Assembly: GCA_010909165.1 (NCBI GenBank)
Contig: VJWM01000173.1
Coordinates: 186,001-250,000 of the forward strand
DNA: 64,000 nt
Source of the DNA: Anthoceros angustus
Taxonomy: Eukaryota; Streptophyta; Anthocerotopsida; Anthocerotales; Anthocerotaceae
Direction of reading: 5' to 3'
A program made the position numbers and the translations under genes. Below are positions 43,297 through 59,116 of the stretch, piece after piece (position 1 is the stretch's first letter; every line of letters starts with the position of its first letter). Under the pieces are notes generated by a model. The model was not told the DNA's origin and did not search any database. It worked only from the letters and a program-made list of their open reading frames with translations.

Positions 43297-46195
43297 TCGA
43301 CCGGCCACAAATGATTTCCTTTCACTCGGTTTGCCACTCAAAATTGTGTCTCTCTTGTAGGTGAAGGAGGACTGTATTATGCGGATGGACACACAATGAG
43401 CAGCCAAGGTGTCATTGCGCTTACATTCCGTTGGGCCTGTAGAAAACCGCACTTTTGTTGTTACAAACCGCATGTCGGTTGTGATGGCATACTAGGTATG
43501 CCTTGGTTGAATAAAGGCAATCCAAATGGTGTAAGAAAACATTGTCATACAGTTGTGCCAATAAACAAGTGGTGTTGTTTGCCAAGGATGGGAAGCAACG
43601 GCCGGTAAAGCTAGTATCGGCACGCAGCATATGTCTAGATCTCCTCAGACAAGATACCCAAGCTTGTTTATGTATGATCCGTCCATTGTCGAAAAACCTG
43701 GGAACTGACCAATTCAAAATTAGAGACCCTGAGCTCACCAAATTATTGCATGAGTATGAGGATGTGTTAGTCCATGATCTGCCAGCCGGATTGCCCCCAA
43801 TGCGACAAATACAACATTGTGTGGAATTGTTACCAGGGCAGCATAAGCCTCCGTCCCGACCGGTTCAAAATGTCCCTCCGGAAATAGAGGAATCCAGAAA
43901 CAAGTGGAGGTCCTTATGAAAAAGGGATACATCGACCTTCCCAATCACTGCTCGAGCACCCATCCTTTTGCTAAAAAGAAGGACGGATCATTACGGATGT
44001 GTATCGACTATAGAGCACTCAACAATATAACCAAACGCAATCGCTTTCCCTTACCCCGTATTGATGAGATGGAAAAGCTTGCGGATCGCATATTTTTCCA
44101 AACTCGATCCGCATCGCTACCATCAAATTCGTATGCAAGAAAGATGTGGAAAAACAAGATTCAATACAAGGTATGGGCACTTTGAGTGGTTAGTCATGCC
44201 CTTTGGCATGACTAATGCCCCAAAGAACCTTCCGCACCCTCATGAACCATATTTTCTCCGACCTTATTGAACATGGCATCCTCGCTTACATGGATGATAT
44301 TCTCATCTACTCGCATCCAAAGAAGAACAAGTCGATCTGCGAGAGGTATTAAGACGCCTCGGCAGCCAAATCAGACGAAAATTACCTAAATGTGCATTCA
44401 TGGCAACACAGGTTGAGTATTTGGGCCATGTCGTGTCAGCACAGGGAATTCAGTCGATCCTCTCAAGGTTCGGGCAATCCAGATTGGCCCACACCTATAT
44501 CACCACCCAACTCCAATCGCTTGGATTGGCGTCATATTATAGGAAGTTTATCGCCCGGTTTGCCCATATTGCCACTCCCTTGACGGACCTGTTGAAAACC
44601 ACTACACCTTGGACTTGGGAACAACAGCAAGAGACAGCCTTCCAAACTTTGAAACAATGTCTTACCAAGACCCCGGTACTCGCCCATCCAGATATGCGAT
44701 TACAGTTTGTCATAGCTACAGATGCCTCAGATCAAGCTGTGGGGGCTGTCCTACAACAAGATTTTGGGAAGGGCCTACAACCAATCGCCTTTTTTAGTCG
44801 CAAATTCAAAGGACCAGAGCTCAACTACTCAGTACACGAGAAAGAGACACTTGCTCAGGTTCTTGCCTTACGACAATGGCGGTGCTTTGTGGAGGGCACC
44901 TCTTTTATATTAGAAATCGATCACCCACCACGCTACCCATGACTCAACCACATCTTTCAAAAACAAGCCCGGTGGCTTGAGTTCTTCCAACAATTCCATT
45001 TTCACATTGGCTATAAACGAGGGGCCGAAAACAAGGTTGTTGACGCCCTTAGCAGGGTCAGTACGGCAGCAATATTGACAACCAATCGACCAACATGGTT
45101 GCAGGATGTTCTTAATGCATCGCCCGACCCCGCACTCCGCATCCTCGCGATATCGTTGATCATTGGTCTTGGCAAGATGGATTTTGTTTTACAAAACACA
45201 ACTCTTCATCCCTCAGCTCCCCCACCTCCGACAGCAATTGATCAAGGAAGCCCACTCACCACCATCGAGACATCCCGGTAGACTCGACGCTTCTTCTTCA
45301 ACGTCATTATTATTGGCCTGGTATGGTTGCGGATGTCCATAACATGTACGCCTTTGTGACACATGTCAGAGGACCAAACCTACCACACAACTTCCACCCG
45401 ACCTCCAACCCATACCTATACCGGACAAGCCTTGGCAGTCATACATATGGACTTTATTACGGCCTTCCTGTATCCCCTGTAGGCCACAATGCTATTCTTC
45501 TCGTGGACCGACTCACAAAGATGGTGCACTTGGCCCCACTACGGATGCCTCGACACCAGACACGGCGACCTTTATCTCACCATGTACAGACTACACAGCC
45601 TTCCAGAAACCATTATTTCTGATCGGGACCCTCGGTTCTTAAGCCACTTTTGGACAGACTTGCATCATGCCTTAGGCACTCAGCTCGCCTTTTCATCGGC
45701 GTATCACCCAGAGTCAGATGGACAAGCGGAGCGTATGAACCAATCCGTGGAAACAGCTCTACGTGCTTATGCCGCCCGTCAACAGAACCATTGGGAAGAT
45801 TACCTCTCTATCGTGGAATTTGCGTGCAATAACACCACCAACCTATCTACTGGGTACAGTCCATTTTACATGCTTCACGCTTGTCACCCGCGTACCACGT
45901 TGACTCCACCCCTCCCTTCCCTCCAGACCCAAGCGCGATTGGCTCAAACGCCATCATCGACATCCTGCAGAAGCCCGCTCCCATTTACAAGAAGCTCAGA
46001 ATCGGCAACGCCAGGCCGCCAACACACACAGGAGGGACCAACATTTTCAACCAGGGCAGTTAGTACTTCTGTCAACACGCCATCTCCACCTCCCGGGCAG
46101 CTGGAAGCTACAACCTCGATGGGTTGGACCCTTTACCATTCTCCAGAAAATCGGCGCCACGGCCTACCGCCTTCAACTACCCCAATCTTGGCGTA
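43297..46195 (+). pseudogene. Chromovirus pol (protease, reverse transcriptase, RNase H, integrase), frameshifted
   Basis: Protease is poorly preserved (about 43240-43520). Reverse transcriptase is visible as [20 protein letters not shown], then [20 protein letters not shown] (about 43980-44040), and YMDD at 44287-44298. RNase H shows ATDASDQAVGAVLQQDFGKG (about 44716-44775) with SVHEKETLA after it. Integrase shows ISDRDPRFLSHFWTDLHHAL (about 45615-45680) and SAYHPESDGQAERMNQS, which hold two of its acidic residues. At least five frame changes separate these blocks, so no full polyprotein can be made as written. Confidence 0.9.
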
Positions 46196-46494
46196 TTCAT
46201 GACGTTTTTCATTCCGCTCTCCTCAAACTGTATCATGGTCTGCCACCGACTGGACCACTTCCCGAGCTCATTGATCAAGCGCTTGAGTATGAAGTCGAGG
46301 CCATCCTCCAACACAAGTACCTTCGTCGCTCCCTCCGCTTTTTAGTCTTATGGCGCGGCTATCCTCTTTCGGAAGCCACTTGGGAGCCACTTTCTTCTTT
46401 GACCCACTGCCCAGCCATTCTTGCCCGATATGCAACTCAGCATCACCTCCAGCTTCCGACTTCGGGACGAAGTCTTCTTTCACCCCCGGATTAG
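46196..46494 (+). pseudogene. Chromovirus integrase C-terminus with chromodomain
   Basis: The frame reads HDVFHSALLKLYHGLPPTG (about 46196-46252), then a chromodomain: YEVEAILQHKY, LRFLVLWRGYPLSEATWEPL, and a helical end with CPAILARYA. Chromodomains of this type direct chromovirus integration to heterochromatin. It ends just before the 3' LTR. Confidence 0.85.
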
Positions 46495-46495
46495 T

Positions 46496-46671
46496 TGTAA
46501 TGATATAATATTATATGTATAGGATACATATACAGGACACGTATGAAAGATACGGTGTGGATAGGATCAGAAGTACAGTTCACCGTAGTGAGTCATATGC
46601 TAAGTTTAGAAATGTGATCCCGAGATGTTAAATACACGCCCGAGCTCGAGGGCAGCTTTCCTGCCATTACA
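46496..46671 (+). repeat. 3' LTR of the chromovirus (176 bp)
   Basis: Starts TGTAATGATATAATATTATA and ends CTTTCCTGCCATTACA. It keeps the canonical TG...CA ends and a 7-bp terminal inverted repeat. An AT-rich promoter-like segment (ATATAATATTATATG) lies at the start. Confidence 0.92.
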
Positions 46672-46674
46672 CCT

Positions 46675-46920
46675 CATGCCGCCTTGTGGAGGATCGCTGA
46701 GAGCGCCGTTGAAGGGCAATTGAAACCCGTTGTCGGAAGTATCTTTGTGAAGTACGAGAGGGACACCCACGTGTCTCGTGCATAGTAGCTTTTGCATGAC
46801 TTGACAAATTTGTCAAAGTCCTCACCATTGCCCCATACGTTTCTAGTGCAAGCGGAATAAAGAGGTGGCCCGCTTGCATCCTGCTATATTTGCGGACCTT
46901 GAGAGCCGCTGCTCCGGCAG
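46675..46920 (-). pseudogene. Possible fragment of a non-LTR reverse transcriptase C-terminus
   Basis: On the minus strand this encodes KVRKYSRMQAGHLFIPLALE, TYGAMVRTL and later YFRQRVSIALQRRS. The pattern (FIP.ALETYG, then QR.SIALQR) resembles the end of LINE-type reverse transcriptases in many eukaryotes. It is truncated at the LTR and lies inside the pogo-like element. The resemblance is from memory of the motif and the call is tentative. Confidence 0.4.
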
Positions 46921-47094
46921 CAGCCCAATCACTATGCTTTGTGATCAGAAGCATTGTTCCTAGTACATAAGTTGTTTCATTGTACAAGTTGTCTTATGGT
47001 GTTGCAAGTTTGTGTTATGGTGTTGTAAGTTGTTGTCTTGCTGTGAGATATTTTGTATGTGTTCCTTACCCATTCTCTTTGATGTGTAGGAACA

Positions 47095-47651
47095 ATGCCG
47101 CCCAAGCCGCCGCGCAAGTATGCTACCCTAACAAAGCAACAAAAGAAAGAGGTTTGCGAATATTATGTCCAACACTCTTGCACACTTAAGGAGTTGACTA
47201 GATGCACACTTAAGGAGTTGACTAGATGCACACTTAAGGAGTTGACTAGATGCACACTTAAGGAGTTGACTAGATGGACAACAGAGAAGTTTTCAATAGC
47301 AGCTTCTAAAAGTGCATGGTCTAGGATTGTGAGGATGAAGTTGGAGACTACGTATATTCCTATAGAGGAGAGGACGAAATATGGCAAGCATTAATTCCTC
47401 CGCCTGTCAATGAGGAGGGTGAGGAGAATGATACAGCGTCAGTGGAGACCATAGCGCCAAGACTGCGTACGACAAAGGATGCTGTAGATAATGCTATGAG
47501 AATAGCTAAGATGTTTTTGGAAGAGATGCCACATAACACTCTTGATGCTTTGAAGTTGCATTCTCAATTGGAAAAACATATTGCTAGTCATTGGATGAAA
47601 GCAACTCAGCATCAATCAAGGATTGATGATTATTTTAACCCGGCAAACTAG
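47095..47651 (+). pseudogene. Pogo/CENP-B-like transposase remnant lacking the DDE domain
   Basis: The frame begins MPPKPPRKYATLTKQQKKEV, a helix-turn-helix start typical of CENP-B/pogo transposases, and continues EKFSIAASKSAWSRIVRMK. An eight-residue segment (CTLKELTR) is repeated in tandem. After about 47370 the frame changes to EIWQALIPPPVNEEGEEND and ends SRIDDYFNPAN with a stop at 47651, a C-terminus usual for pogo-like enzymes. The catalytic DDE region of about 200 residues is missing between these parts. Confidence 0.65.
47181..47276 (+). repeat. 24-bp in-frame tandem repeat, four copies
   Basis: CACACTTAAGGAGTTGACTA plus GATG repeats exactly, starting at 47181, 47205, 47229 and 47253. 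Each adds eight residues to the helix-turn-helix region of the transposase remnant. The identity of all copies implies recent expansion. Confidence 0.92.
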
Positions 47652-48434
47652 AATTAGGTTGGCAGCTATGTAGTATGAGGGAGCATTTTGGATTTTTTTG
47701 GATTTTTTGGAAGCTTTCAAGCTCTTTCGAATATTTTCAAAAAAGATGAAAATGCCTAAACGGGAACTCCTCTAAATGGGACGATTTTTGCTACTCCCAA
47801 TTGTTCCCAATTAGAGGGGTGTGACTGTATTCTTGTTGACTCTTGCTAAAGTACGATCTCTCATGCACATATTCTTGTTGACTCTTACTAAAGTAAAGAG
47901 CAGCACCAGAGGTGCTGACTTCTAGTCATGTCGTGGAAGGATGGCAGGCTACTTGGAGGCTAGTATTGGTGTCTTGTGGTGTTGTTATGTGTGCTTGGGT
48001 GTGTTGCTTTATTCTTAATACATTATGATTGTTGAACACATGGTATTTTATTTTATTTATTCCTAATGCTCACACTATTGACCACCTTGAGAATCCTATT
48101 CATTCCGCTTGGCCCCGGCTCGTTCCCTCCAAGGTAGGGCTTTGGCCTTAACGAATGGGGTAGCCCTCCACCCGTGTGGTGGAGGGCTGCCAGACCTTCG
48201 GGCCTCGACACGATATTCCTCCCTGTAATATCGTGAAGGGCTTGGGCATATAAGCACATTTGGGCAATGGACAGCCATAGTGATGTTCAGTAGGCAGAAC
48301 AAGGAGGTTGTTCGATGAGGGCCCGCTACGGGCATGCTTTGGTCGCGGGTATTGCAAAGTACTCCAGGAAGGTGCGCGGATGACATTGTCTCATGCAAGG
48401 TTCTGGAGTATGAATGAAGCCCCACCTGGCACTC
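47652..48434. other. Region between the pogo-like element and the LysRS 3' end
   Basis: After the transposon end (47827) a 26-bp phrase beginning ATTCTTGTTGACTCTT occurs at about 47830 and 47870. From about 48090 to 48430 lies a GC-richer block with a 109-codon minus-strand open frame (IVSRPEGL, ICPSPSRYYREEYRVEARRS, KAKALPWRERAGAKRNE) that looks non-random but that I cannot assign. It may be a fragment of a repeat or a multicopy gene. No other gene is seen. Confidence 0.4.
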
Positions 48435-48826
48435 CAGGCCAAAATTATCGGATAGAATGAGTCAGGCCAAAATTGTCGGATAGAATGAGTCAGGCCAAAA
48501 TTGTCGGATAGAATGAGTCAGGCCAAAATTGTCGGATAGGATGAGTCAGGCCGAAACTGTCGGATAGGATGAGTCAGGCCGAAACTGTCTGATACAATGA
48601 GTCAGGCCGAAATTGTCGGATAGAATGAGTCAGGCCGAAATTGTCGGATAGAACGAGTCAGGCCAAAATTGTCGGATAAAACGAGTCAGGCCAAAATTGT
48701 CGGATAAAACGAGTCAGGCCAAAATTGTCGGATAAAATGAGTCAGGCCAAAATTGTCAAATAAAATGAGTCAGGCCAAAATTGTCGGATAAAATGAGTCA
48801 GGCTAAAATTGTCAAATAGAATGAGT
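48435..48826 (+). repeat. 28-bp minisatellite, 14 copies, at the LysRS 3' end
   Basis: The unit CAGGCCAAAATTGTCGGATA plus GAATGAGT repeats 14 times with no spacers: 392 bp is exactly 14 x 28, so there are no net length changes, only substitutions (CCGAAA for CCAAAA, AAATAA for GGATAG). It ends nine bases before the LysRS stop codon, so it occupies the LysRS 3' UTR. Confidence 0.93.
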
Positions 48827-48835
48827 CATTCCCCC

Positions 48836-54127
<5,292 letters not shown>

Positions 54128-54624
54128 TGTGCCCCTGAACTGGAACGCTGAGAACTGTCTCGACACAGGTAGGGCGCAGTAACATGCAATATAGGGCTCT
54201 GTCTGGTTGCGGGACGCCAGGACCTAGTGGGACGCCGGCCGGTATGATTAACTGCAGTCACGGGTTAGACATTGTGGAACGGTTCAGCGAAGGGTGAACA
54301 GATGGCAATCCTATCTTCTATCTCATCCCGTTCTACGTCTACATGGTATAGCTAGACCTAATCCTAATAAAATCGTAGATTGTGGGGGAACTTTGTGGGT
54401 AGGTAAGCAACTGCAGGGTTATTGGCAAAGCTGGGACGTCGGAAGCTGCAGGATTGTTGTAACGTGAATTAACCGTCGATCACTGGATTCGCCTGAGATT
54501 CGTCTCATAATTCGACTCTCGACAGCCCCTCAGCTGCATCCTTCCCTTCACAAACCGCCAAATTTTGCATGCGTTATTAGGGCTGTGTTCATGCTAATGC
54601 CCCCATAGCAGCTGAGGGAGCTGG
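54128..54624. promoter_or_regulatory. Divergent promoter region between LysRS and NAPRT
   Basis: Only 497 bp separates the two start codons, which point away from each other, so both promoters and both 5' UTRs fit here. No clear TATA box is seen for either gene, as is common for housekeeping promoters. Confidence 0.6.
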
Positions 54625-57600
54625 ATGTCGTCGCGTGCCATGGATGGGATCAGCCATTCCGGGGGGGTGCCTCCCCCAACAAATCCCATGGTCACAGTCT
54701 TGCTCACCGACATGTATCAGCTCACCATGGCTTACGCGTACTGGAAGGCTGGCAAGCACAACGAGAGTGCTGTGTAATCTCTTCTCCTTGCCCTGTTCCC
54801 TCAGTTGGCTTTTGCTGCAACTTCAGCTTCTATTGTCTGGGATGTCTTGGCTTGTCATGAACCTAGGATTCACCTCCAGCGCACAATTTTGCTTGCAGGT
54901 TCGATCTCATGTTCCGCAAAAATCCTTTTGGAGGGGAGTACACCGTGTTTGCAGGTCTTGAAGAATGTATTCGGTTTGCTGGGAATTTCAGATTCACAGA
55001 TGATGAGATAGCGTATGTCCGCACCATCCTGCCTCCTAGTTGTGAGGTGAGGTATGCTCTTTTTGCGCTCGCAAGAGCTGAGAGAGTGTTCCGTAGTTTT
55101 CAGGGACAGGTCTGCACAGGACTTGGCTGTCTGTAACGGTAAGCTAGCTGGTGTGCTTCCAGGATGAGTTCTTTGAGTTCCTGAAGGGGCTTGACTGTTC
55201 TGAGGTAGAGATTTACGCTATTCCTGAAGGCTCGGTCGTGTTCCCCCGAGTTCCACTCATAAGGGTCGAAGGTCCTCTTCTGGTTAGCATCCTACCTCCC
55301 CACGTGAGTAATAATGCGTTGGTGCAGCTGGTGTCCACAGACCTTATATTGTTTGTGCATACTGTTACAGATAGCGCAACTTCTAGAGACGACATTTTTG
55401 ACACTTGTGAACTATGCGTCCCTAGTAGCCACAAATGCCGCAAGGCACAGGCGAGTTGCTGGGAAGTCAAAAATATTGCTGGAGTTCGGCCTGCGGCGAG
55501 CTCAGGCAAAAGCACCGTTTTGATGCCTCTTCTCTTGTTGTTTGCTTGTCAACGGTTGGGAAAGGGCTCACGGGATGTCAGTTGCCTGTCTTGACTACAG
55601 GGTCCCGATGGGGGAATTAGTGCATCGAAGTACTGCTACATTGGTGGCTTTGATGCCACTAGGTGATCCTTCGTTGTTGCCTAATCCTACGGTTGTCATG
55701 TTCCGTGTATGAATCAAAGTAGTAACCCTCCTCATATGGTGGAACTCAGTAATGTAGATGCAGGACGCCGGTTTGGTATTCCAGTCCGAGGAACACACTC
55801 TCATGCATTTGTTAGCTCCTTCACGGTAATCTTGCTGAAGACAAATCCTGTTGAAACTTGAACTTGACATTTTCCTCATGAGAATGTTGACTGTCAAATG
55901 GCTAGTACGGGCCTTTGTAACCTCTTTGTGTTCTGTTTGCAGAGTTTTGACGAAATTACTGAGCGGTCTTTACCTTATGCAAATGGTTCTGGGGTCTGTA
56001 TGGACTTTGTGCAATCAGCACAGCACTGGCTGAGTAAACTCCGTGTAAGCCGTGATCCACTGGTTCACTGTACTCGTGGACTCTCTGATGGCTGTTTGCA
56101 GTGAGATGCTTCGCTGCTCTGACATGTTCATCTCTGCTTTAAGATGTTCACTGCCTGAATGCGTGCAGGGAGCAGAGCCGCTGAGGGGGATATTTTCAGA
56201 GACAAACTCCAGCGAGCTAGCAGCTTTTACATCCTATGCCTTGGCTTTTCCCACATCGTTTCAGGCTCTTGTGGACACCTACGATGCACGTCCCGGGCTA
56301 TGATGCACACTCTCTGGTTTTGGATTCTTACACTTCTCATGGCAGCAGTGTTTCTTGTTTAATCGCTTGACACTCTCAAGGGCTGTGAATGCAGGTCATG
56401 AGAAGTGGAATTCCAAATTTCTGTGCTGTTGCACTAGCTCTGCAGGATTTGGGGTTTGTGGTCCATCAACTTTGCAAAATCAGTTAGATAGTAACAGTTG
56501 TTAAGTTCGATGTTTCCAGCTTCTCAGCAGTCCATAATATCCTTCGAATTAGAGCTTTGCCTACTTTGACTTGCAGATACAGGGCGCTGGGCATTCGTTT
56601 AGATTCGGGTGACCTGTCATATTTATCTTTGGAGGCTCGCAGAGTGTTCAAATTAGTTGAGGACGAATTTAAGATTCCTGGCTTTGGGAAACTGGTTATA
56701 ACAGCAAGCAATGATATCAATGAGGAGACCCTGGATGCGCTCAATAAGCAGGTATGGGTTACCATTTACTGTCAAAAGGACCTTGCAGTGTTGAACTGAG
56801 ATATCTGAGCTCTGAAACCGCTCTACAGGGCCATGAAGTAGATGCCTTTGGCATTGGTACACACCTTGTCACTTGCTTCCAACAGCCGGCTCTGGGTTGC
56901 GTATACAAGCTAGTGGAGATCAATGGCCAGCCTCGCATTAAGCTCTCCGAAGATTTGAAAAAGGTGGTACAGCAATGGCTATTGGTTGTAATGGTCTCAG
57001 GTGAAAAGCTCACCGTTGTCCACTCTCATCTTCATGTGTAGGTGACTATTCCCTGCAAGAAGCAGTGCTATAGGCTTTATGGCAAGGAGGGATTTGCACT
57101 TGTTGATCTTCTGACTGGAGCAGACGAGAAGCCCCCAGAAGTATATACTACCTCAATCATTCATGTCTTCAGAAGCAATGCACTGCTTCGGGTTTGTTGA
57201 CCTCAAATTTGTTAAATTGCTTTGTCACTGCTGTGGATGGCTGTTTGCAGGTTGGAGAGCGGATTCTATGCAGGCATCCTTTCAGCGAGTCCAAGAGGGC
57301 TTATGTTGTGCCACAAAGAGTAGAACCGCTGTACAAGTGTTTTTGGTCGACAAAACCAGGTAGCCATTGCAGTAGATCCACCTGTGTAGCTCTGCAGGAT
57401 CGCAGGAATTCTCGTAGCTCAACTTTGTTTCCTTGTCAACTCTGTCGACAACACGCAAGCCACTGTAGGGGTGAAGCGGGAAGGATTTTCATCCTTAGAG
57501 CAATTGAAACAGCGTTGCCAGGAGCAGCTGGCTGCAATGAGGCCAGACCACATGCGTGGATTGAACCCCACTCCGTACAAGGTCCCTTTCTTTACGATTC

Positions 57601-57761
57601 TCATCCAATGAGTAGGCGTATGACCTTTTAAGGAAAGGAGATGCTCTTCTTTGTACTTACTTCTACCTAAGTGTTGTGTGCAGGTCAGCGTCAGTGGAAA
57701 ACTGTACGATTTCATCCATTTTCTTTGGCTGAGCGAAGCACCAATTGGGGAGCTTTTATAA
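54625..57761 (+). CDS. NAPRT: Nicotinate phosphoribosyltransferase
   Basis: The enzyme joins nicotinate to phosphoribosyl pyrophosphate, forming nicotinate mononucleotide in the Preiss-Handler route to NAD, in the cytosol. The ATG at 54625 opens exon 1, which carries the family signature [20 protein letters not shown]. Later exons carry [20 protein letters not shown] (about 54901), [20 protein letters not shown] (about 55190), the histidine-bearing THSHAF (55793-55810), the phosphoribosyl-binding RLDSGDL (56596-56616), [20 protein letters not shown] (about 56845) and an end of [20 protein letters not shown] before TAA at 57759-57761. About a dozen exons have introns of 80-200 bp. The sequence upstream of 54625 has no longer in-frame start of note. 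No lesions were seen in the conserved blocks I could read. Confidence 0.93.
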
Positions 57762-57989
57762 CGGGTTTTCTCGTTGTATACTTCATTTTTTTACCAACCT
57801 TGCTGGTTGGATGCATTTTGGTTGCGTTCAGCTATGGTGTATTGCTTACCCGTACGAACCCGAAAAATCTTTTTGAGAAACTGGATATGATGCGGGCAGT
57901 TCATAATACCTGTAATGTTTTTATTACATCTTCTACCGTGTTATGTTCAGACACTAAAATAATCTTCATGTACATACTCCCTTGGAGCA

Positions 57990-58130
57990 ACGGTGACCCT
58001 TTGGGATACCTTTTCCGGGTCTTTTCTCTACGCCACGATGATCCTTTGGGATGCTCTTTCCCGGTTCTCGCCACGATGATCCTTTGGGATGCTCTTTTCC
58101 GGTTCTCGCCACGATAACCCTTTGTATATC
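57990..58130 (+). repeat. Imperfect tandem repeat, unit about 40-50 bp, four copies
   Basis: ATGATCCTTTGGGATGCTCT with TTTCC(C)GGTTCTCGCCACG recurs, with the first copy having GGTGACCCTTTGGGATACC and the last AACCCTTTGTATATC. It lies 230 bp past the NAPRT stop. Confidence 0.7.
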
Positions 58131-58819
58131 TTTTCCTAATCGTTTAGGATTTAGAATTTAGGGTTTAATTACTCTGCTACTTTGGCTGCTTTATCAAGCA
58201 ACTCTTTAGCCAACGTGTAAATTTTTGCTATTCTTTGTGCTGCTTTAAAAAGCGTTAGAAAGCCCTTCTCCATGACCTTGATGAGTCCTCTTGCCCCCGG
58301 GTGCGTGGAGCCAAGTGCGTGTGGGGGCAAGAAGACCCTAAGGGCACGAACCCTAGGGGTGCACAAGTTTTTGCAACCCTTGTGGCTCATGCTTCCTCGT
58401 GCATTCGCATACGGTTCATTCCCCAGCAGAATTAAGAAAAGTAGAAAATAACAAAAAAGGCTACTCTTTCTTTGCATGCACTTGCCCCAAAATTTTGGTA
58501 TTTTTTGTGGTTTCTACATTTTTTATTAATTTGTAAAGGTTCTTTTTGGCCGTATCAACCCTTTTTGTGCACCTCTCTAATTTGAATATGTTCTCATCTT
58601 CACTTAGTCCTCATCTTTTTTCTTGTGATAAAAAACTTGAACAAGTAGTGAGGACCTTTTATATCTTGAGACGTTTGGCGTGGGCCCAGCTCCAAATGTA
58701 GACCATACCAGTCTCATTCTTGCAGTGCACATGGATCAAGAGTATCATGTCAACCATGATATTATTATCCCAATGTATGCGAGACAAGGTCTAATACGAT
58801 TCCTAGAGCGAGAGTAGTC

Positions 58820-59116
58820 TTAGGACTGATTGGTACGAGTGGAAGGTTGATGCGCAAACTTACTAGAATCACATCATGTTTTGTAAAAATTTGAAACGTT
58901 TGTATTCTTGTCAGTCGTGAGAATGACCTTGTTCCAGGAAGCCTCAGAATATGATGAAGTTTTAAATCAAATACGTTCATACACTCGTCAATAAGACCTA
59001 AACTCTTCGAAACAGCCGTTTTCAGTGTGGATTTTCCGGTGTGCAATTTGGGATTCGTTAAAGCCCATGTGCAAAAAGATGTTACTAGAGAAACCCATTT
59101 CTACCCAGACGCTGTT
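58820..59116 (+). mobile_element. Diverged relic of the 7099-7748 element family
   Basis: The right end GAGAAACCCATTTCTACCCAGACGCTGTT-like sequence (59088-59116) matches the right terminal repeat of the 7-kb element with three or so changes. Inside, GATTGGTACGAGTGGAAGG and GATGCGCAAAC correspond to GACTGGTATGAATGAAAGG and GGTGTGCAAAC. The left terminal repeat was not found, so this copy is truncated or rearranged. Confidence 0.6.

Larger units (their letters stand above)
40786..46671 (+). mobile_element. Ty3/gypsy chromovirus, full length but frame-broken
   Basis: A 5.9-kb LTR retrotransposon with 5' LTR 40786-40953, degraded primer-binding site near 40957, gag, protease-reverse transcriptase-RNase H-integrase in Ty3/gypsy order, C-terminal chromodomain, and 3' LTR 46496-46671. 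The LTR ends form the inverted repeat TGTAATG/CATTACA. Flanking bases are CCTAC left and CCTCA right, so a clean 5-bp target duplication is not seen. Many frameshifts make it non-functional as written, though some may be sequence errors. Confidence 0.92.
40257..47827 (+). mobile_element. Pogo/Tigger-like DNA transposon interrupted by a chromovirus
   Basis: The left end is CAGTCAAACCCATCTAATTG at 40257. The right end at 47827 reads inward as CAGTCACACCCCTCTAATTG, so the terminal inverted repeats match at 18 of 20 bases. Both ends abut TA (40255-40256 and 47828-47829), the target duplication of the Tc1/mariner-pogo superfamily. Without the retroelement (40786-46671) the element is about 1.7 kb. 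It carries a transposase remnant with a CENP-B-like N-terminal helix-turn-helix and no DDE catalytic domain, so it is non-autonomous. Confidence 0.8.

Noticed and set aside
48435-48826. Array of 28-bp repeats resembling a CRISPR repeat length
   Set aside because: The units abut directly with no spacers and lie in a plant nuclear 3' UTR; it is a minisatellite.
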